Source of the DNA: Tetrahymena thermophila SB210
Lineage: Eukaryota > Ciliophora > Oligohymenophorea > Hymenostomatida > Tetrahymenidae
DNA: 64,000 bases
Assembly (NCBI RefSeq): GCF_000189635.1
Contig: NW_002476443.1
Span: 1,752-65,751, forward strand
Direction: 5' to 3'
The position numbers and the translations under genes are program-made. Under the pieces are notes generated by a model. The model saw only the letters and a list, made by a program, of their open reading frames with translations. It was not told the origin of the DNA and did not search any database. Shown piece after piece: positions 13,701 to 26,178 of the stretch; the first letter of the stretch is position 1; each line of letters starts with the position of its first letter.

Positions 13701-16534
13701 TTTTAAAGTTAAAAATTATAAGAAATATAAACTATTTTTATTTTATCATGCTCTTAAAAATATTTTTATTTCATCCAATTTTAAAAAAAAATATAAAATA
13801 TTTTTATTAATTATTTTTCATGCTTTTTTTAAGAGTCTCAATAAAATTTAATTGTTTTTGGGTTTTTTTAATAAGTTTAAATTTTGAGACTGTTTTTAAG
13901 TAAATTATGAAATAATATATTACCTCTAGTATCATAGAAGTCAATAAAAATTTCAATGGTTAACCATGCATTTAGATGAGAGAGGATAGTAATTCTCCTG
14001 CTGTAGTCCTGTCTAAATACCTATGTCTTAAGCATATTTTAGCTATTTTGTATATATTTGAATTCTTATCTATCTAATATTTTTCTTTAGGTATTTCTTC
14101 TCCGTTGAATAGATAATATTTAATATTGGTATCTATCCAATTCTCATTTAGAGCTTTGAGATTGTCAAGCTCTAATAAAATGAGTCCTAGTGAAAAGAGG
14201 TCTGACTATTTAATTAAAATAAACTTGAAAAATAATACAAAGCTATTATTAAAAACCTGAATTCTAGATTATCCTGCTTCCACTTCTGGAGCAAAATATG
14301 CATCAGTTCCTTTCTGAAAATTATAAAAAATATTGAAACCAATTAAAATAATAATTAAATTTTTAACCTTAGACACAAAGCTTTTTGATCTAGACACAGC
14401 TGATGCAAAACCTAGATCACCTAAATTTAAAAGATATTTATTAAAAATTAAATAATATAAAAATAATTAAGTACAAAGTTTGATTGAGAAACCATATTCA
14501 TTAGAAGGACAAACAAGGAAATTTTAAGGCTTGATATCCCTGTGCATAATATTTTTGACATGAAGGTTATTCAACCCTTCTATCATTTGTATGGCTATTA
14601 TTTCCTTCATCTCTTTCGGAGGTGGAACTTGTTATTTTCTAAGGATATCAAAGAATTATTTGAGATTATCTAGTTAATTGTAAAATTAAATTAATTATGA
14701 TTAGAATTTTAAAATAAAAATTAAATAAATTTTTGTTTTTAAATCTTTAAATTATTTTTTTTCTGTTTATTTACAAATATTTTATTTTTTAAAACTTAGA
14801 GAAAAAATAAAAATTTTAAATTGAATTTCTTCCTTTCTATATTATATAGAAATGAAAGAGTTCAATTAAATAATTTATTAAGAATATTGTTTTTTATACC
14901 TATTTTATAAAAATTAATATATTATTTTTTAGTAATTTTAGAATTAATATATTTATTTAACTAAATAATTGAAATTATTAGAAATTATTTATTTGTTTCA
15001 ACACATTTAATTAGTTTAAAATTAATTTAATTTCTGTTCAAATAGATTAATTATACAATTAAAGTTATTTAATTTACCCTCAAATGATAGAAATTTAACT
15101 ATTACCTATTTAATCTTTATTGAAATAATTTATTTTGTTCAGCTATTAAGATTTTTTAATTTTTTAAAAATTTATTTTTTGAATTAAACAATTTGAAATA
15201 AGTTTTAATTGTATTATTAATTTTATTATTAAGGAAGTTTTGGTTAATTTAATACAAAAAATTAATTAAAGAAGAAAATAAAATTTAAATTCTTTAATTT
15301 GAAAATTATTGATTATTAAGTTTATATTTTTATATGATCAGTTAGGAAAACAATAATATATTTCTTAACCAAAACCTATTTTTCTTCAATTTTAGGTTTT
15401 CTTATTTAAATTTAATTATTTTATTAATTTAATTTTTTAAAATGAAGTGAATTAAATAATCTTAGCTATTAATTTACTAAATACTATCTTTAGCTCTTTT
15501 TTAATTTTATATTAATTTAGTTAATATAATATAAATATTATTTCTAAGTTAAATAATAAATTTTTTGAGGATTGTTAAAAATTAATTAATTTTTCAATTA
15601 ATAATTAAATCAAATTATAAAATCAAATAATTTTTATTAATTTATTATTTAAAATAGTAAAAAATAAAAACAAAAATTTATGAAAATTGTTTAATAAAAA
15701 ATTAAATTGTTATATTGGGAAAATAGATTATAAAATTTTGATGAATTAATCTTCTAGAAGATTTAATTAAGAAATTTTACAAAATTTGTTAAAAATAAAT
15801 GAAAAAATCTTCATTGTGGGGAATCCTAAAAAATTAATTAAAATTAACATTTTTATATTAAATTAAATAATTTCTATTACATTTTCTAAATTAATTAGAT
15901 TTGTTAAGCGCAAATCTAATTTTTTTTAATCACCCTTAAAAAGACTTAGAAAAAAAATAAAATTATCTTTTTTTAAAATGGAGATATTAAGCCATATTAG
16001 GTCAATAAAAAGTCTAAATACATCTTATATTATGTATCTTTACACACTTTTTAAAAATGAAATAAAAAAAAAATGGATGAAAAATATGTGATTTTTTTTA
16101 CTCTCGCAAAGCTCCATTTCCATTACAAAGTAGGATTTGGCTTCAGTTTAAACGATAATATCGTTTCCATCATCATCTTCATCTTCTTTTTCTTCCATTA
16201 AATAGAAGCAATCATAAACGTTTACTAAACATTCTGATTAGCTAAACTTTTGAAGCATTTCATACTCCTTTTTCAAAGATTCGATTCCATTCTAGTCCTT
16301 TTGGTTTGAGCTCCCTAAGAATTTGAGAGCTACTTTGCGATTCTGTTAAGAATTATCTGCCTTTAAGATAAGAGCATAAGCGCCATTGCTTAAGTACTCA
16401 AAATTTTTGAAGTATTTTTTCTAACTGAACATCAACTTGACTAATTCCTTAATTGCTGGTTTTTGAATTTAGCAATCTTATGATACTTTGCTTGAGATAG
16501 TTTCGATTAACTAGTTTTGAACTTTCTTAGACAT
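5511..16534 (-). CDS. tandem double protein kinase with 12 LRRs (gene A)
   Basis: Minus-strand gene of 24 exons, 3495 nt, 1164 residues. Kinase exons: 16534-16102, 14669-14475, 14420-14368, 14313-14257, 14205-13924, 13485-13423, 13341-12951, 12628-12440, 12389-12331, 12284-12207, 12157-11763. These are followed by twelve 90-nt LRR exons (11001 to 5882) and a terminal exon 5730-5511 ending in TGA. Kinase 1 shows VALKFL (lysine), HRDIKPQN, DLG in place of DFG, GTDAYFAPEV and SDLFSLG. Kinase 2 shows LNFGGFGMV, IVLKIQ, HRDIKPEN, CDFG and GYSAPEIL. Both have the catalytic Asp and the Asn of the catalytic loop, so both could be active. I see no signal peptide or membrane segment, which suggests a cytosolic protein. 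The terminal exon encodes a charged Lys/Asn/Gln-rich tail of 72 residues. The start is the first ATG (MSKKVQNQL), conserved in units B and C. Known: kinases with LRRs are common in ciliates. Inferred: the LRR array supplies target recognition. Confidence 0.85.
5882..11001 (-). repeat. LRR exon array A1: 12 tandem exon-intron units
   Basis: Twelve units of about 430 bp, each one 90-nt LRR exon plus an intron of about 340 nt. Exons: 11001-10912, 10538-10449, 10099-10010, 9664-9575, 9229-9140, 8787-8698, 8170-8081, 7735-7646, 7301-7212, 6842-6753, 6407-6318, 5971-5882. The consensus peptide starts N-S-I-G-D-E-G-A-K, continues DLGTGIAQCKN and ends ITSLTLDLR. Some exons carry G-A-Q-G-A or G-A-Y-G-A in place of G-D-E-G-A. 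Introns are highly similar between units and hold (GTAA)n microsatellites that expand, for example at 7011-7050 and 10709-10747. Strong similarity in both exons and introns points to recent unequal crossing-over or gene conversion. Confidence 0.9.
8294..8468. mobile_element. MITE-like inverted-repeat insertion in an LRR intron
   Basis: The intron between LRR exons 8787-8698 and 8170-8081 is 527 nt instead of about 340. The extra sequence is absent from all other units. Its left part contains aataaggaggtattttt and its right part aaaaaaaccctccttatt, which are near reverse complements. The outer ends are GTAC with a similar GTTTG segment on both sides. It interrupts the (GTAA)n tract, with TA on each side. 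It has no coding capacity, so it would be a non-autonomous element. Confidence 0.6.
11002..11762 (-). other. intron joining kinase part to LRR array in gene A
   Basis: Between the phase-2 donor after exon 11 (GTAATATT, first base at 11762) and the first LRR exon. The part nearest the LRR exons is a degraded copy of the array intron (a GTTGCTTTT-like motif near 11190). The part nearest the kinase (about 11540-11760) is also found in units B and C. No further exon seen. Confidence 0.6.
14670..16101 (-). other. long first intron of gene A
   Basis: About 1.43 kb of AT-rich intron between the exon encoding MEMELCES and the exon with HRDIKPQN. The same long intron occurs in B (24077-22533) and in C (from 38980 down to about 37.93 kb). 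I see no gene inside it. Confidence 0.7.
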
Positions 16535-16570
16535 TTGGCTATTCACTTTTGTTATCTGACGGGGGTTGTT

Positions 16571-16618
16571 AACTGGGGTACTGACTTACTTAAAGTAGGC
16601 TGAGGGGTTTGCTTTTAT
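16571..16618 (-). promoter_or_regulatory. conserved 5' element upstream of gene A
   Basis: A G-rich block in AT-rich flank, 40-80 nt before the start codon. It contains TACTT-A-AAGTA, an inverted repeat, followed by GGCTGAGGGGTTTGC on the plus strand. The same block lies before B (24547-24592) and C (39441-39500) with only a few changes. It could be 5' UTR or a promoter element. Conservation may partly reflect recent duplication. Confidence 0.4.
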
Positions 16619-18667
16619 ACTAAAAACAGATGTTTTTATAGAGATGTAAAATTTATAGATATCAAAATCACTTTGTTTCTTCTATATAAAGAGAGGAAAA
16701 TCAGCTTAATTATAAAAGAAATTATAGCAAAAGACCTATCAAGAGAAACTGGTTAAAAATCAAGAAGAAATCTTAATTAATTTTCTAATATACTAACAAC
16801 TTTTCTATTTTTAGATTTTTATTAATTAAGGATAAGATAGCAATCAATATAAAGAGTATCTTTTTAAATTGGTAATATATTTTATAAACTAATTATCTAA
16901 AACAACCATTTTCTTATGCTAAAATATATTAACATAGATTTTTATAATATAAAATTTATTGCTGAGTATTTATAATTATACAACAATGAATGCGTATATA
17001 GATATATGTATTACTTAGTGGCTTTTAAAATAAATTAACTTTAAATATATTTATTTATTACAAATAAAACCTTTTAAATTTAATATTAATAAGTTTTTTT
17101 AAGTTTTTGTGAATAAAAATATATTACATATAAATCGCACTTGAAAATCAAAGTATTAGTAAAAGATATCAGCTACTTATTTTATTTGTTGATAAATGTA
17201 AATATTGTTTAGTTATTGCTTATTATGTATTGAATTATATAAAGAATCTATTATGTAATATTATTTAAATTTACTAATAAATTTTCTCTTTATTATGTAA
17301 AATAGCGTAAAAGGAAAAACAGACCAAAAGTCCTATTAATTAATAAATATTGTTATTAAATGAATGTGTTGTATAGTTTTTAATAAAGTAAATTTTTTAT
17401 TTGACAATTTAATCTAATCAAAGATCCTCTTTACATTAATCTTAAAATATACTTTTAAAGTGAAGCTTTTTTATACTACGCACCTATAGAACCAAATATT
17501 TTTCCCAAAATGTAAATATTTCAAATCTTATTGACAGTTTTTCTAATGAAAAAGTTAAATTTGGGATCAAAACTTTTGTCCAATTTTAACTAGCTCCTAA
17601 TTTGACAGTTTTACTGTATGTTTTTTAGATACAATTAAATAGAGAGCAAAAGCAAAAAACACTAAAGATCTTAGTGATATTTTGATTTTTAAAAGATTAT
17701 TCTTATCAGAATATCTTTTCAATTAATTAAAGTACCTACTCACTAATCTACAAATATACTAATATCTTTACTATTTATAGCTAGTTGATAATGGTTAAAT
17801 TTAATATTAATAATAATATTATCTATTTCATTTATATAATAGAATCGCTATCTAATTCAAATTAAAATATTTTCTCTTAAATCCTAAACAAAAAAAATTC
17901 TAAACTAAAATTATTTTTAATAAAAAAATAAATAATTCTACCTATTTTATTAGTAGCGATAAATTAATTTTATTTTAAAAGCTAAAACTAATTTTTGATT
18001 AAATCTTTTAAAATGGCTTATTAACTGTCAGCTAAATAGGTTATTTACTAAATTATTTTTAGGATAGATTTTAATTTATAAGGAAGGAGCATTTTGATTA
18101 ATAGCAAAAAATATATATAATTTACAAGAAGCCTTTAAAATTACATAACATTCTTTTGATGTTAGTATTATTATTTATTACAATTAATTATAAACCTAAT
18201 ATACTTAAATCCCAAATATTTTTACAAACTTAGCAACTTCAAACTAAAGAATAATATTTCTAAAATTAAAATTAAAAATAAATAATAGATTAAAAATATT
18301 CTTGAAATATTTTATTAATCTAAAATATAAAAAAGGGAGTTTTGTTTTTTTTGTTGATCAAAAATTTAAATAGAAATTAAATTAAAAGGAAAGTATTAAT
18401 TAATATAAGGTGAAATACCATTTTAAGTTAAGCTTTTCCAATTTCTTTTAATTGATTCCTTTAGTTATTTAATTTAACAAATTTTGCAATTATATTTATA
18501 AGAAATTGAATGAATTTTAATTTTTACAAAATTTGAAAAGAGTTAAATTATTTTCTATTTTTAATTCTTTGGATGAGTTAAAGTAACAAAAAAAGTAAGC
18601 AATCACAATAAAAAGAAATAGAAAAAAGAGCTTTATTGTTTTAAATTAATTTTTATATTTAAAAATA
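16619..18667. other. duplicated upstream flank of gene A
   Basis: About 1.6-1.8 kb of AT-rich sequence without an ORF I can support. It is shared with the flank of C (39500 to about 41150) and in part with B (24600-25852), for example the motif AGCTCCTAATTTGACAG near 17600, also seen near 25490 and 40450. The duplication unit therefore included the upstream region. The last ~300 bases before 18667 are unique AT-rich sequence. Confidence 0.6.
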
Positions 18668-19066
18668 TCACAATCCAAAACAATTAAACAGTTTTTACTA
18701 TTGGTTAAGTGTCAAATTTGAAAATTTGAGAGATAGATAGGGAATTTTTTTAATTTTAAGGTAGTTTTTTTAAGTAATCCGTTGTTAGTTACAATATTAT
18801 AAGTAACTTTATTCTCGACATTAAAGAGTTCTTGTATTTGTTTAAGCAAAAAATTTAGGCTATTAGGATTTTCTATAAAAACTTAAATAACACTAAACAT
18901 ATGCAATTAATTATTCATAAATTTTATCCTCTAACTTTAACGTTAGTTATTGTTCTAATTCAATAATTTATTGTTGTGATTGAATAAGTTTTCTTTCTTT
19001 TTAATTTGTTTTACTTTTCAAATAAAAAATGATAAATTCTTTAAATATATTTTCTAAAACAATCAT
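18668..19066 (-). CDS. hypothetical 132-residue ORF behind unit B
   Basis: Minus-strand ORF with TGA as the only stop. It begins MIVLENIFKEF and has a glutamine-rich, probably helical segment (LIQSQQQIIELEQQL) followed by a lysine-rich C-terminal half. It lies where the LRR array of unit B would be expected. Homology between B and A or C ends at about 19450, so this stretch is unrelated to the kinase-LRR family. Another open stretch at about 19341-19190 (MIQEKAFRKSL) could be an earlier exon or a separate ORF. I do not recognise a domain. It may be a remnant of an interrupted gene. Confidence 0.35.
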
Positions 19067-19668
19067 TATTTACTTTCAAAATTATTTATCTCTTTCTGAA
19101 TCTCTCATAAATAACATATTCTTGAAACAATCTGGAGAGATCTAATATTATTTTTGTTTAAACTATCTTGTTATTAAATTATATTTTAAATTAAAATTTT
19201 CTTACTCATTAATAAGTAATCAATTTTATCCTCAATATATTAATAAATTTACTTATAGACTACTCTAATTATCTCTTTGTAGTTATAATCAATAGTAAAT
19301 TTAACTAAACTTTTTCGAAATGCTTTTTCTTATATCATAAATTTCAAAATACCATCCCCAACCCAAAATAAATTGAAATAACTCAATATAACATAATTTT
19401 TTATATATATAATTTTCTTAATATTCAAGTCTTTATCTCTAATTTAACATATAAAAAATAGCTGAAGGAGAAAATTTTCAAAAATATATTTTTTCTCTTT
19501 TCAAATTTTACGTTATTTAAAAAATTAAGTTAGTAAATATAAATATAATTTACTTACTTTAATAAATTAATTGTTAAGGAGAATAGATTATCAATAAAAT
19601 AATTTTAAAAAGTGTAAAATGGAACATTAATAAAATATTAAAAGCCTAAATTAAAATGAAAATATTAC

Positions 19669-22600
19669 TTTAAATGCATTGTGACAATATTATAATTTTA
19701 AATTTTGCTCAAATCCTCTAAAGAATTAATTTCTATAGTCGCATTTTGCTCTATTTTTTTATCATTTTGTATCAAAAGTGTTTTTTGTACAATTTATTTC
19801 ATTTCTTTTGAATTAGAAAAGAATTTTATATCGCTTTATTCAACGATATCATACAGAGAAGCCCTCTAAGCACTATCAGAAAGAACAAGAAGGTTAATAA
19901 ATTTATAAATTTCTGAATTTTTGTTTAATTTTAACATTAGATTTTTTGAAAGGTTTATCTAATTGCTTTTGTGTCATTAATGCGAAATTTTAAACTGTAT
20001 TTTCTTTTAGATCTTAATAGTTATCTAATAAAGCTAGCAATAATCCTAATGAATATGAATCAGACTAAAATAAATAATTAATTTAAAATTAACATTTTAA
20101 AAAAAAAAGTAATTTCTTTGTATAAATCTTAAGTTCATTATCCTTTTTATTTAATATTTCAGGTGCTGAATATCCTAAATTTCCTATGTGCTATAAAATT
20201 GTTTTTAATATTTAATAAAAAGAATTAAAAATCTACTTCTATAGTTTGAATTGAATCTTTATTATCTGGAATTTAAGCAGATAAGCCAAAATCACCTTAT
20301 AATCAAAAGATAATGAAAAATATTTTATGAATAAAAATAGTTTACATAATTTTATTTCTGGTTATTTTTCATCTAAATAAACCAAAAAATTTTCTGGTTT
20401 AATATCTCTATGAATGATATTAAATGAATGAATATAATTGACAGAATCTATAATTTAGATAGCTATTTAAAATTTGTTGTCTTCATTTAATTATCCATCT
20501 TTGTTTTATCTTTCAAGATATTCATCTAATGAACCTTTTACAAGATAAACAGAATCAAATATATTTTTTAAAAATCATTTTTATATTAAAATGCTTCAAA
20601 ATAAAGTAATTTATAATGAAAGTATGATAATTATTTTTACAATTTATAAATTAAATTTTTAATTTTTTTGAAATTTAAAAACAAATTAAATTCTTTTTTA
20701 TTGAAAATAGATTTATTTATTTGTTTATTAAGTTAAAACTGGGTTTTTATTTGACAAAAATATCTTTATAATTAGTTAATTGAAACCTATATTAAAATAA
20801 ATGTTAAAAATTTAATTAATAAATTACATGAACATTTTTCTAATTCAAAAACTGAGTATCTATCAGGCCCTACATTATTTTCTACTATATAGCTATCATA
20901 AAGCTATACGACTAGTGGCTCTTTTAATTTCTACATAATACTAATTTCATTTTAGATTAGTATTCATCTTCTATTTTTTTATTTTTAACACTATTTCTTT
21001 GTTATCAAGTTTTACTTTTTTAGTAGCTAATACCATTCCAAATTATCCAAAGCTTAGAATTTGAAAATTATTCGAATATTTTTTATTTTCATAGAGACTT
21101 TTGAGCAGGTTAGATAATATTTCCACTTTTTTAAACTGTGCTTTCTTATCTTTTTCTAAAATTTTCTTATTGGTGTTCTATAGGATAAACTAAGCATCTT
21201 TGTCAAATTAATTATGCTTTAAAATTAATTATGAGATAATTTAAATTTAATTAATAACTTTTTACAAAAATATAAACTAAATATAATTATTTTTTACCTT
21301 TTTTTACTATTGATTAATACTATCAAATATTTACTATGCCTATTTAGGTATTTATTCCTTTTATAAAATTATTTATTGAATTCAAATATTACAAATAAAT
21401 TAAAATTATTTTTTTTTATTTAAAATGAAATAAAAAAAGTAATTATAAAATAAAATTTCTTTTAATATTAATTTACTAAGAAAAACAATAATTTACATTA
21501 ATAATAAAAAGAAATACTAAGTTTATTATTTAATTTATTAAAATTTTATTTAATTATTTAAAAATAATGTGGTTTCCATTTAAAAATTATAAGAAAGATA
21601 TGCTATTTTTATTATATCATGTTCTTAACAATATTTTTATTTAATCCAATTGTTTATTAAAATATTTGTTTTTAATGCTTTCTTAAGAGTTTCAATAATT
21701 TAATTGTTTTTGGGAATTTTTTTTAATAAGTAAGTTTAAATTTAGAGACTATTTTTAAATAAATTAAGAAATAATATATTTATTACCTCTATTATCATAG
21801 AAGTCAATACAAATTTCATGGTTAACCATGCATTTAGATGAGCGAGGATAGCAATTCTCCTGCTGTAATCCTGTCTAAATACCAAGGTTGTAAGCATATT
21901 TTAGCTATTTTGTAAATATTAGAATTCTTATCTATCTAATATTTTTCTTTAGGTATTTCTTCTCCGTTAAATAGATAATTTTTTGTTTTGGTGTCTATCC
22001 AATTCTCATTTAGAGTTTTGAGGTTGTCAAGCTCTAATAAAGCAAGTCCTAGCGAAAAGAGGTCTGACTATTTAATGTAAATAAACTTTAAAAAATAATA
22101 TAACACTATTATTAAAAACCTGAATTCTAGATTTTCCTTCTTCCACTTCTGGAGCAAAATATGCAGCAGTTCCTTTCTGAAAATTATAAAAAATATTGAA
22201 ACCAATAAAAATAATAATTTATTTTTTAACCTTAGACAAGAAGCTTTTTGATTTAGACACAGCTGATGCAAAACCTAGATCACCTAAATTTAAAAGATAT
22301 TTATTAAATATTATATAAAATAAAAATAATTATATACAAAGTTTGATTGAGAAACCATATTCCTTAGAAGTGCAAACAAGGAAATTTGAAGGTTTGATAT
22401 CCCTATGCATAATATTTTTGACATGAAGGTTATTCAATCCGTCTATCATTTAAATGGCTATTATTTCCTTCATCTCTTTTGGAGGCGGAACTTATTATTT
22501 TCTGAGGAAATCAAAGAGTTATTTGAGATTATCTAGTTAATTATATATTTAATTAATTATGATTAGTATGTTCAAATGAAAAATTTTGTTTTTATGTCTT

Positions 22601-24510
22601 CAAATTATTTTTTTTGTATTTATTATCATAAAATATTTTTTATTTTTAAAACTTCGAGAAAAAAATAAAAATTTATAAATTTAATTTCTTCCTTTATGTA
22701 TTAAGCAAAGATAATAATTTATTAAGGGTATTTCATTCTATACCTATTTTATAAAGAGTAATATATTATTTTTTAGTAATTTTAGAATTAACGTAAATTT
22801 ATTTAACAAAATAATAGAAATTAATTATTTGTTTCAACACATTTAATTAGTTTAAAATTAATTTAATTTGTGTTCAAATAGATTAATTATACAATTAAAA
22901 TTATTTAATTTTAACCTCAAATGATAGAAATTTAACTATAGCTGTTCCTGGTATTGAAATATCACAAACACTACTGTTGGATATTTCAATACCAGAACAT
23001 ATTTTTTTATATTAATAATTTAATTGCTTATAAAATTATAAAAAAAATTAATTAATAAAAAAATATAAAATTAAAATTTATTTAAATAATTGTTAAAATA
23101 AACAAAAAATATTTTTTTTATTATTTTTTTTTGGTTTTTGAAAAAAAAATAAGTTTTATTGATGTTATTAATTTTATTTAATTATTTGAGAAGTTTTGGT
23201 TAAATTAAATAAATATAATTTAATCTAAAAATTAATACATTAAAATCAATATTTAAAGAAGGAAAAAAAATTTTAATTCTTTAATATAAAATATATATAT
23301 TATTAAGTTTAATTTTTTATATGATCAAATTAGCAAATAAATCAATATTTTATTTCTTAACCAAAATCTATTTTTCTTCAATTCATTTTAAGTTTTTTAA
23401 TTTAATATAAAATTTAATTATTTTATTAATTTAATTTTAAAAATGAAATGAAATAAATTTTCTTAGCTGTTAATTTACTAAATTCTCTCTTAAGCTCATT
23501 TTTAATTTTATATTAATTTAGTTAATTTAATATAAATATTATTTCAAAGCTAAATAATATAATTTTTTAGTTAATAATTAAATCAAACTATAAAGCCAAA
23601 TAATATTTTTTTGATTATTTAAAATAGTAAAAATTAATAAAAACAAATATTTATAAAAATTGTTTCATTAAATTAAATTGTTATATTCGGGAAATAGATT
23701 ATAAAATTTTGATGAATTATTCTTCTAGAAGGTTTAATTAAGAAATCTTATAAAATTTATTAAAAATAAATGAAAAAATCTTAATTGTGATCCTAAAAAA
23801 TTAATTAAAATGATCATTTTTAAATTAAATAATTTCTATTATATTACCTAAATTAGTTAAATCTGTTTAGTGCAAAACTAATTTTTTTAATTTCGCTATC
23901 AAAATCAAAAAAAAGACTTAGAAAAAAAAATATAATTACCTATTTTTAAAATGGAGATGAGTAATCCATTTCAGGTCTATAAAAAGTATAAATATTTATA
24001 ACTTCTTTCTTATTTTATGTATTTTTACAAGTTTTAAAAAAAATAAAAATTGATGAAAAATATGTGATTCTTTTTACTCTCGCAAAGCTCCATTTCCATT
24101 ACAAAGAAGGATTTGACTCCAGTTTAAACAATAATATCGTTTCCATCAGTATCTTCATCTTCTTTTTCTTCCATTAAGTAGAAGCAATCATAGAAATTTA
24201 CTAAAAATTCTGATTGGCTAAACATTTGAAGCATTTCATACTCCTTTTTCAAAGATTCGATTCCATTCTTGTCCTTTTGGTTTGAACTCCCTAAGAATTT
24301 GAGAGCTACTTTGCGACTCTTTTAAGAATTATAAGCCTTTAAGATAATAGCACAATCGCCATTGCTTAAGTACTCATAATTTTTGAAGTATTTTTTCTAA
24401 CTGAACATCAAATTGACTAATTCCTTTATTGCTGGTCTTTGAATTTAGCAATCTTATGATACTTTACTTGAGATAATTTCTATTAAATCGTTTTGAACTT
24501 TCTTAGACAT
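19669..24510 (-). pseudogene. kinase-LRR unit B, frameshifted, LRR array lost
   Basis: Minus-strand copy of the double-kinase gene with the same 11-exon layout: first exon 24510-24078 (433 nt, as in A and C), exon 11 ending at 19669 with a GTAATATT donor. Most motifs survive: HRDIKPSN, DLG, GTAAYFAPEV in kinase 1; SFGQFGMV, HRD, a DFG exon and an APE exon in kinase 2. In the exon after SDLFSLG one base is missing compared with A and C, giving CAT GGT TAA CCA TGA; the TGA is at 21818-21816 and would stop the protein late in kinase 1. The phase-2 donor at the end of exon 11 has no LRR exon to join. Its first intron also carries a palindromic insertion. I judge it a recent pseudogene. A sequencing error at the deletion is the main alternative. 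Confidence 0.75.
22938..23003. mobile_element. small palindromic (foldback) element in intron of B
   Basis: Starts TA-GCTGTTCC and forms a hairpin. The left arm TGGTATTGAAATATC and right arm GATATTTCAATACCA are reverse complements around a short loop. Genes A and C lack it: A reads straight on from ATAGAAATTTAACTA at about 15.09 kb. Probably a non-autonomous TA-targeted element. Confidence 0.6.
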
Positions 24511-25852
24511 TTGAATATTCGCTTTCGCTATCCGACTTGGGTTGTTAAATGGTGTACTGACTTACTTAAAGTAGGTTGAGGGGTTTGCTTTTTTACAAAA
24601 AACAGATGTTTTTATAGAGATGTAAAATTTATGTATACAAAATCACTTTGTTTCTTCTATATAAAGAGGAGAATCAGCTTAAAAATAAAAGAAATTACAT
24701 CAAAAAATCTATTAAGTGAAATTGGTTAAAAATCAAGAAGATATCTTAATTAATTTTCAAATATACTAACAACTTTCTATTTTTAGATTATTATTATTAA
24801 AGGATAAGATAACAATGAATATAAACAATATCTTTTTAAATTTATAAAATATTTTATAAATTAATTTTCTGAAATAACCATTTTCTTATTCTAAAATATA
24901 TTAGCATATATTTCGAAAATATAAAATTTATCACATAATAATTATGATAATATTAATAATTAATATTTATATTGATATATGTATTACTTAGAGCATTTTA
25001 AAATAAATTAACTTAAAACTTATTTATTTATCATAAATAATATCTTTTAAATTTTAATATTTATCAATTTTTTTTAAGTTTTTATAAATTATAAAATATT
25101 AAATATAAAACACACTTGAAAATCAAGTATTAGTAAAAGATATTAATTACTTATTTTATTTGTTGCTAAATGAAACTTTTGTTTAGTTATTGCTTATTAT
25201 TTATTTGATTATACAAAGAATCTATTATGTAATGTAATTTTAATATACTATTAACTTTTCTCTTTATTACATAAAGTAGAGTAGTAAAGTCTTATTAATT
25301 AATATTGTTATTAAATAAATGAATGAATTGTATAGTTTTTATAAAAGTATATTTTTTATTAGTTAATTTTATCTAAGCACACCAATAGAAACAAATATTT
25401 TTTTCAGAATGCAAATATTTCAAAGCTTAGTGATGTATTTTTTAATGAAAAAGTTAAATTTAGGATCAAAACTTTTGTCCAATTTAACTATCTCCTAATT
25501 TGGCAGGTTTTACTGTAAGTTTTTTTTATAAAATTTTATATTGAGTGAAAGAAAAAAACACTCAAGATCTTAAGTTAAAACTAATTTTTAATGAAACCTT
25601 TTATTTATTTTTTTAAATAATTTAATATTTTTTTACTTTAAAAAGAATATTATTTGTTTTAAAGTGGCTTATTAACTGTCAGATAAATAGGTTATATACT
25701 AAATTATTTTTAGGATAGGTGTTAATTTATAAGGAAGGAGCATTTTGATTATTAGTAAAAAATATATTTAATTTATAAGAAGTCTTTTAAATTATATAAC
25801 ATTCTTTTGATGTTAGTATTTTTATTTATTTCAATTAATTATAAACCTAATA
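24511..25852. other. duplicated upstream flank of unit B
   Basis: AT-rich and similar to the flanks of A and C, including the G-rich 5' element at 24547-24592. Similarity stops at CCTAATATA, exactly where a palindromic element begins. No ORF supported. Confidence 0.6.
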
Positions 25853-25918
25853 TAGCTGTTCCAGCATTTAAAATATCACAGATCATGATATCATGATTTG
25901 TGATATTTCAAATAATTT
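25853..25918. mobile_element. second palindromic element at a homology breakpoint
   Basis: Starts TA-GCTGTTCC like the element at 22938, then AAATATCACAGATCATGATA and its inverse TCATGATTTGTGATATTT, a near-perfect hairpin. Its right end is incomplete. It lies precisely where the upstream flank of B stops matching those of A and C. Confidence 0.6.
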
Positions 25919-26178
25919 TTTTTTTTTTCTAAATCTTTTCAGTGAGATTTATGCTTAAATTATTTTATAGTTGGCTATTCTTAGTTTTATACTTATAATA
26001 TATTTATTTTATTATTTATATAAGTTATAAAATAATAATATATATTTAGTGATTTCTCTGAAATATATTTCTTTATTAAATTCATTTATTTGGATATTAA
26101 AATTATTATTTTTTTTCTGTAAATAAATAATCAATTTTTCTATATCTTGCTTTATCAATCTATATATAAATTAAGATC

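Noticed and set aside
18668-18760. Segment ending LSLKFSNLTLNQ read as a degenerate LRR exon of unit B
   Set aside because: Only a few residues match and the surrounding ORF has no LRR pattern; listed as a hypothetical ORF instead.
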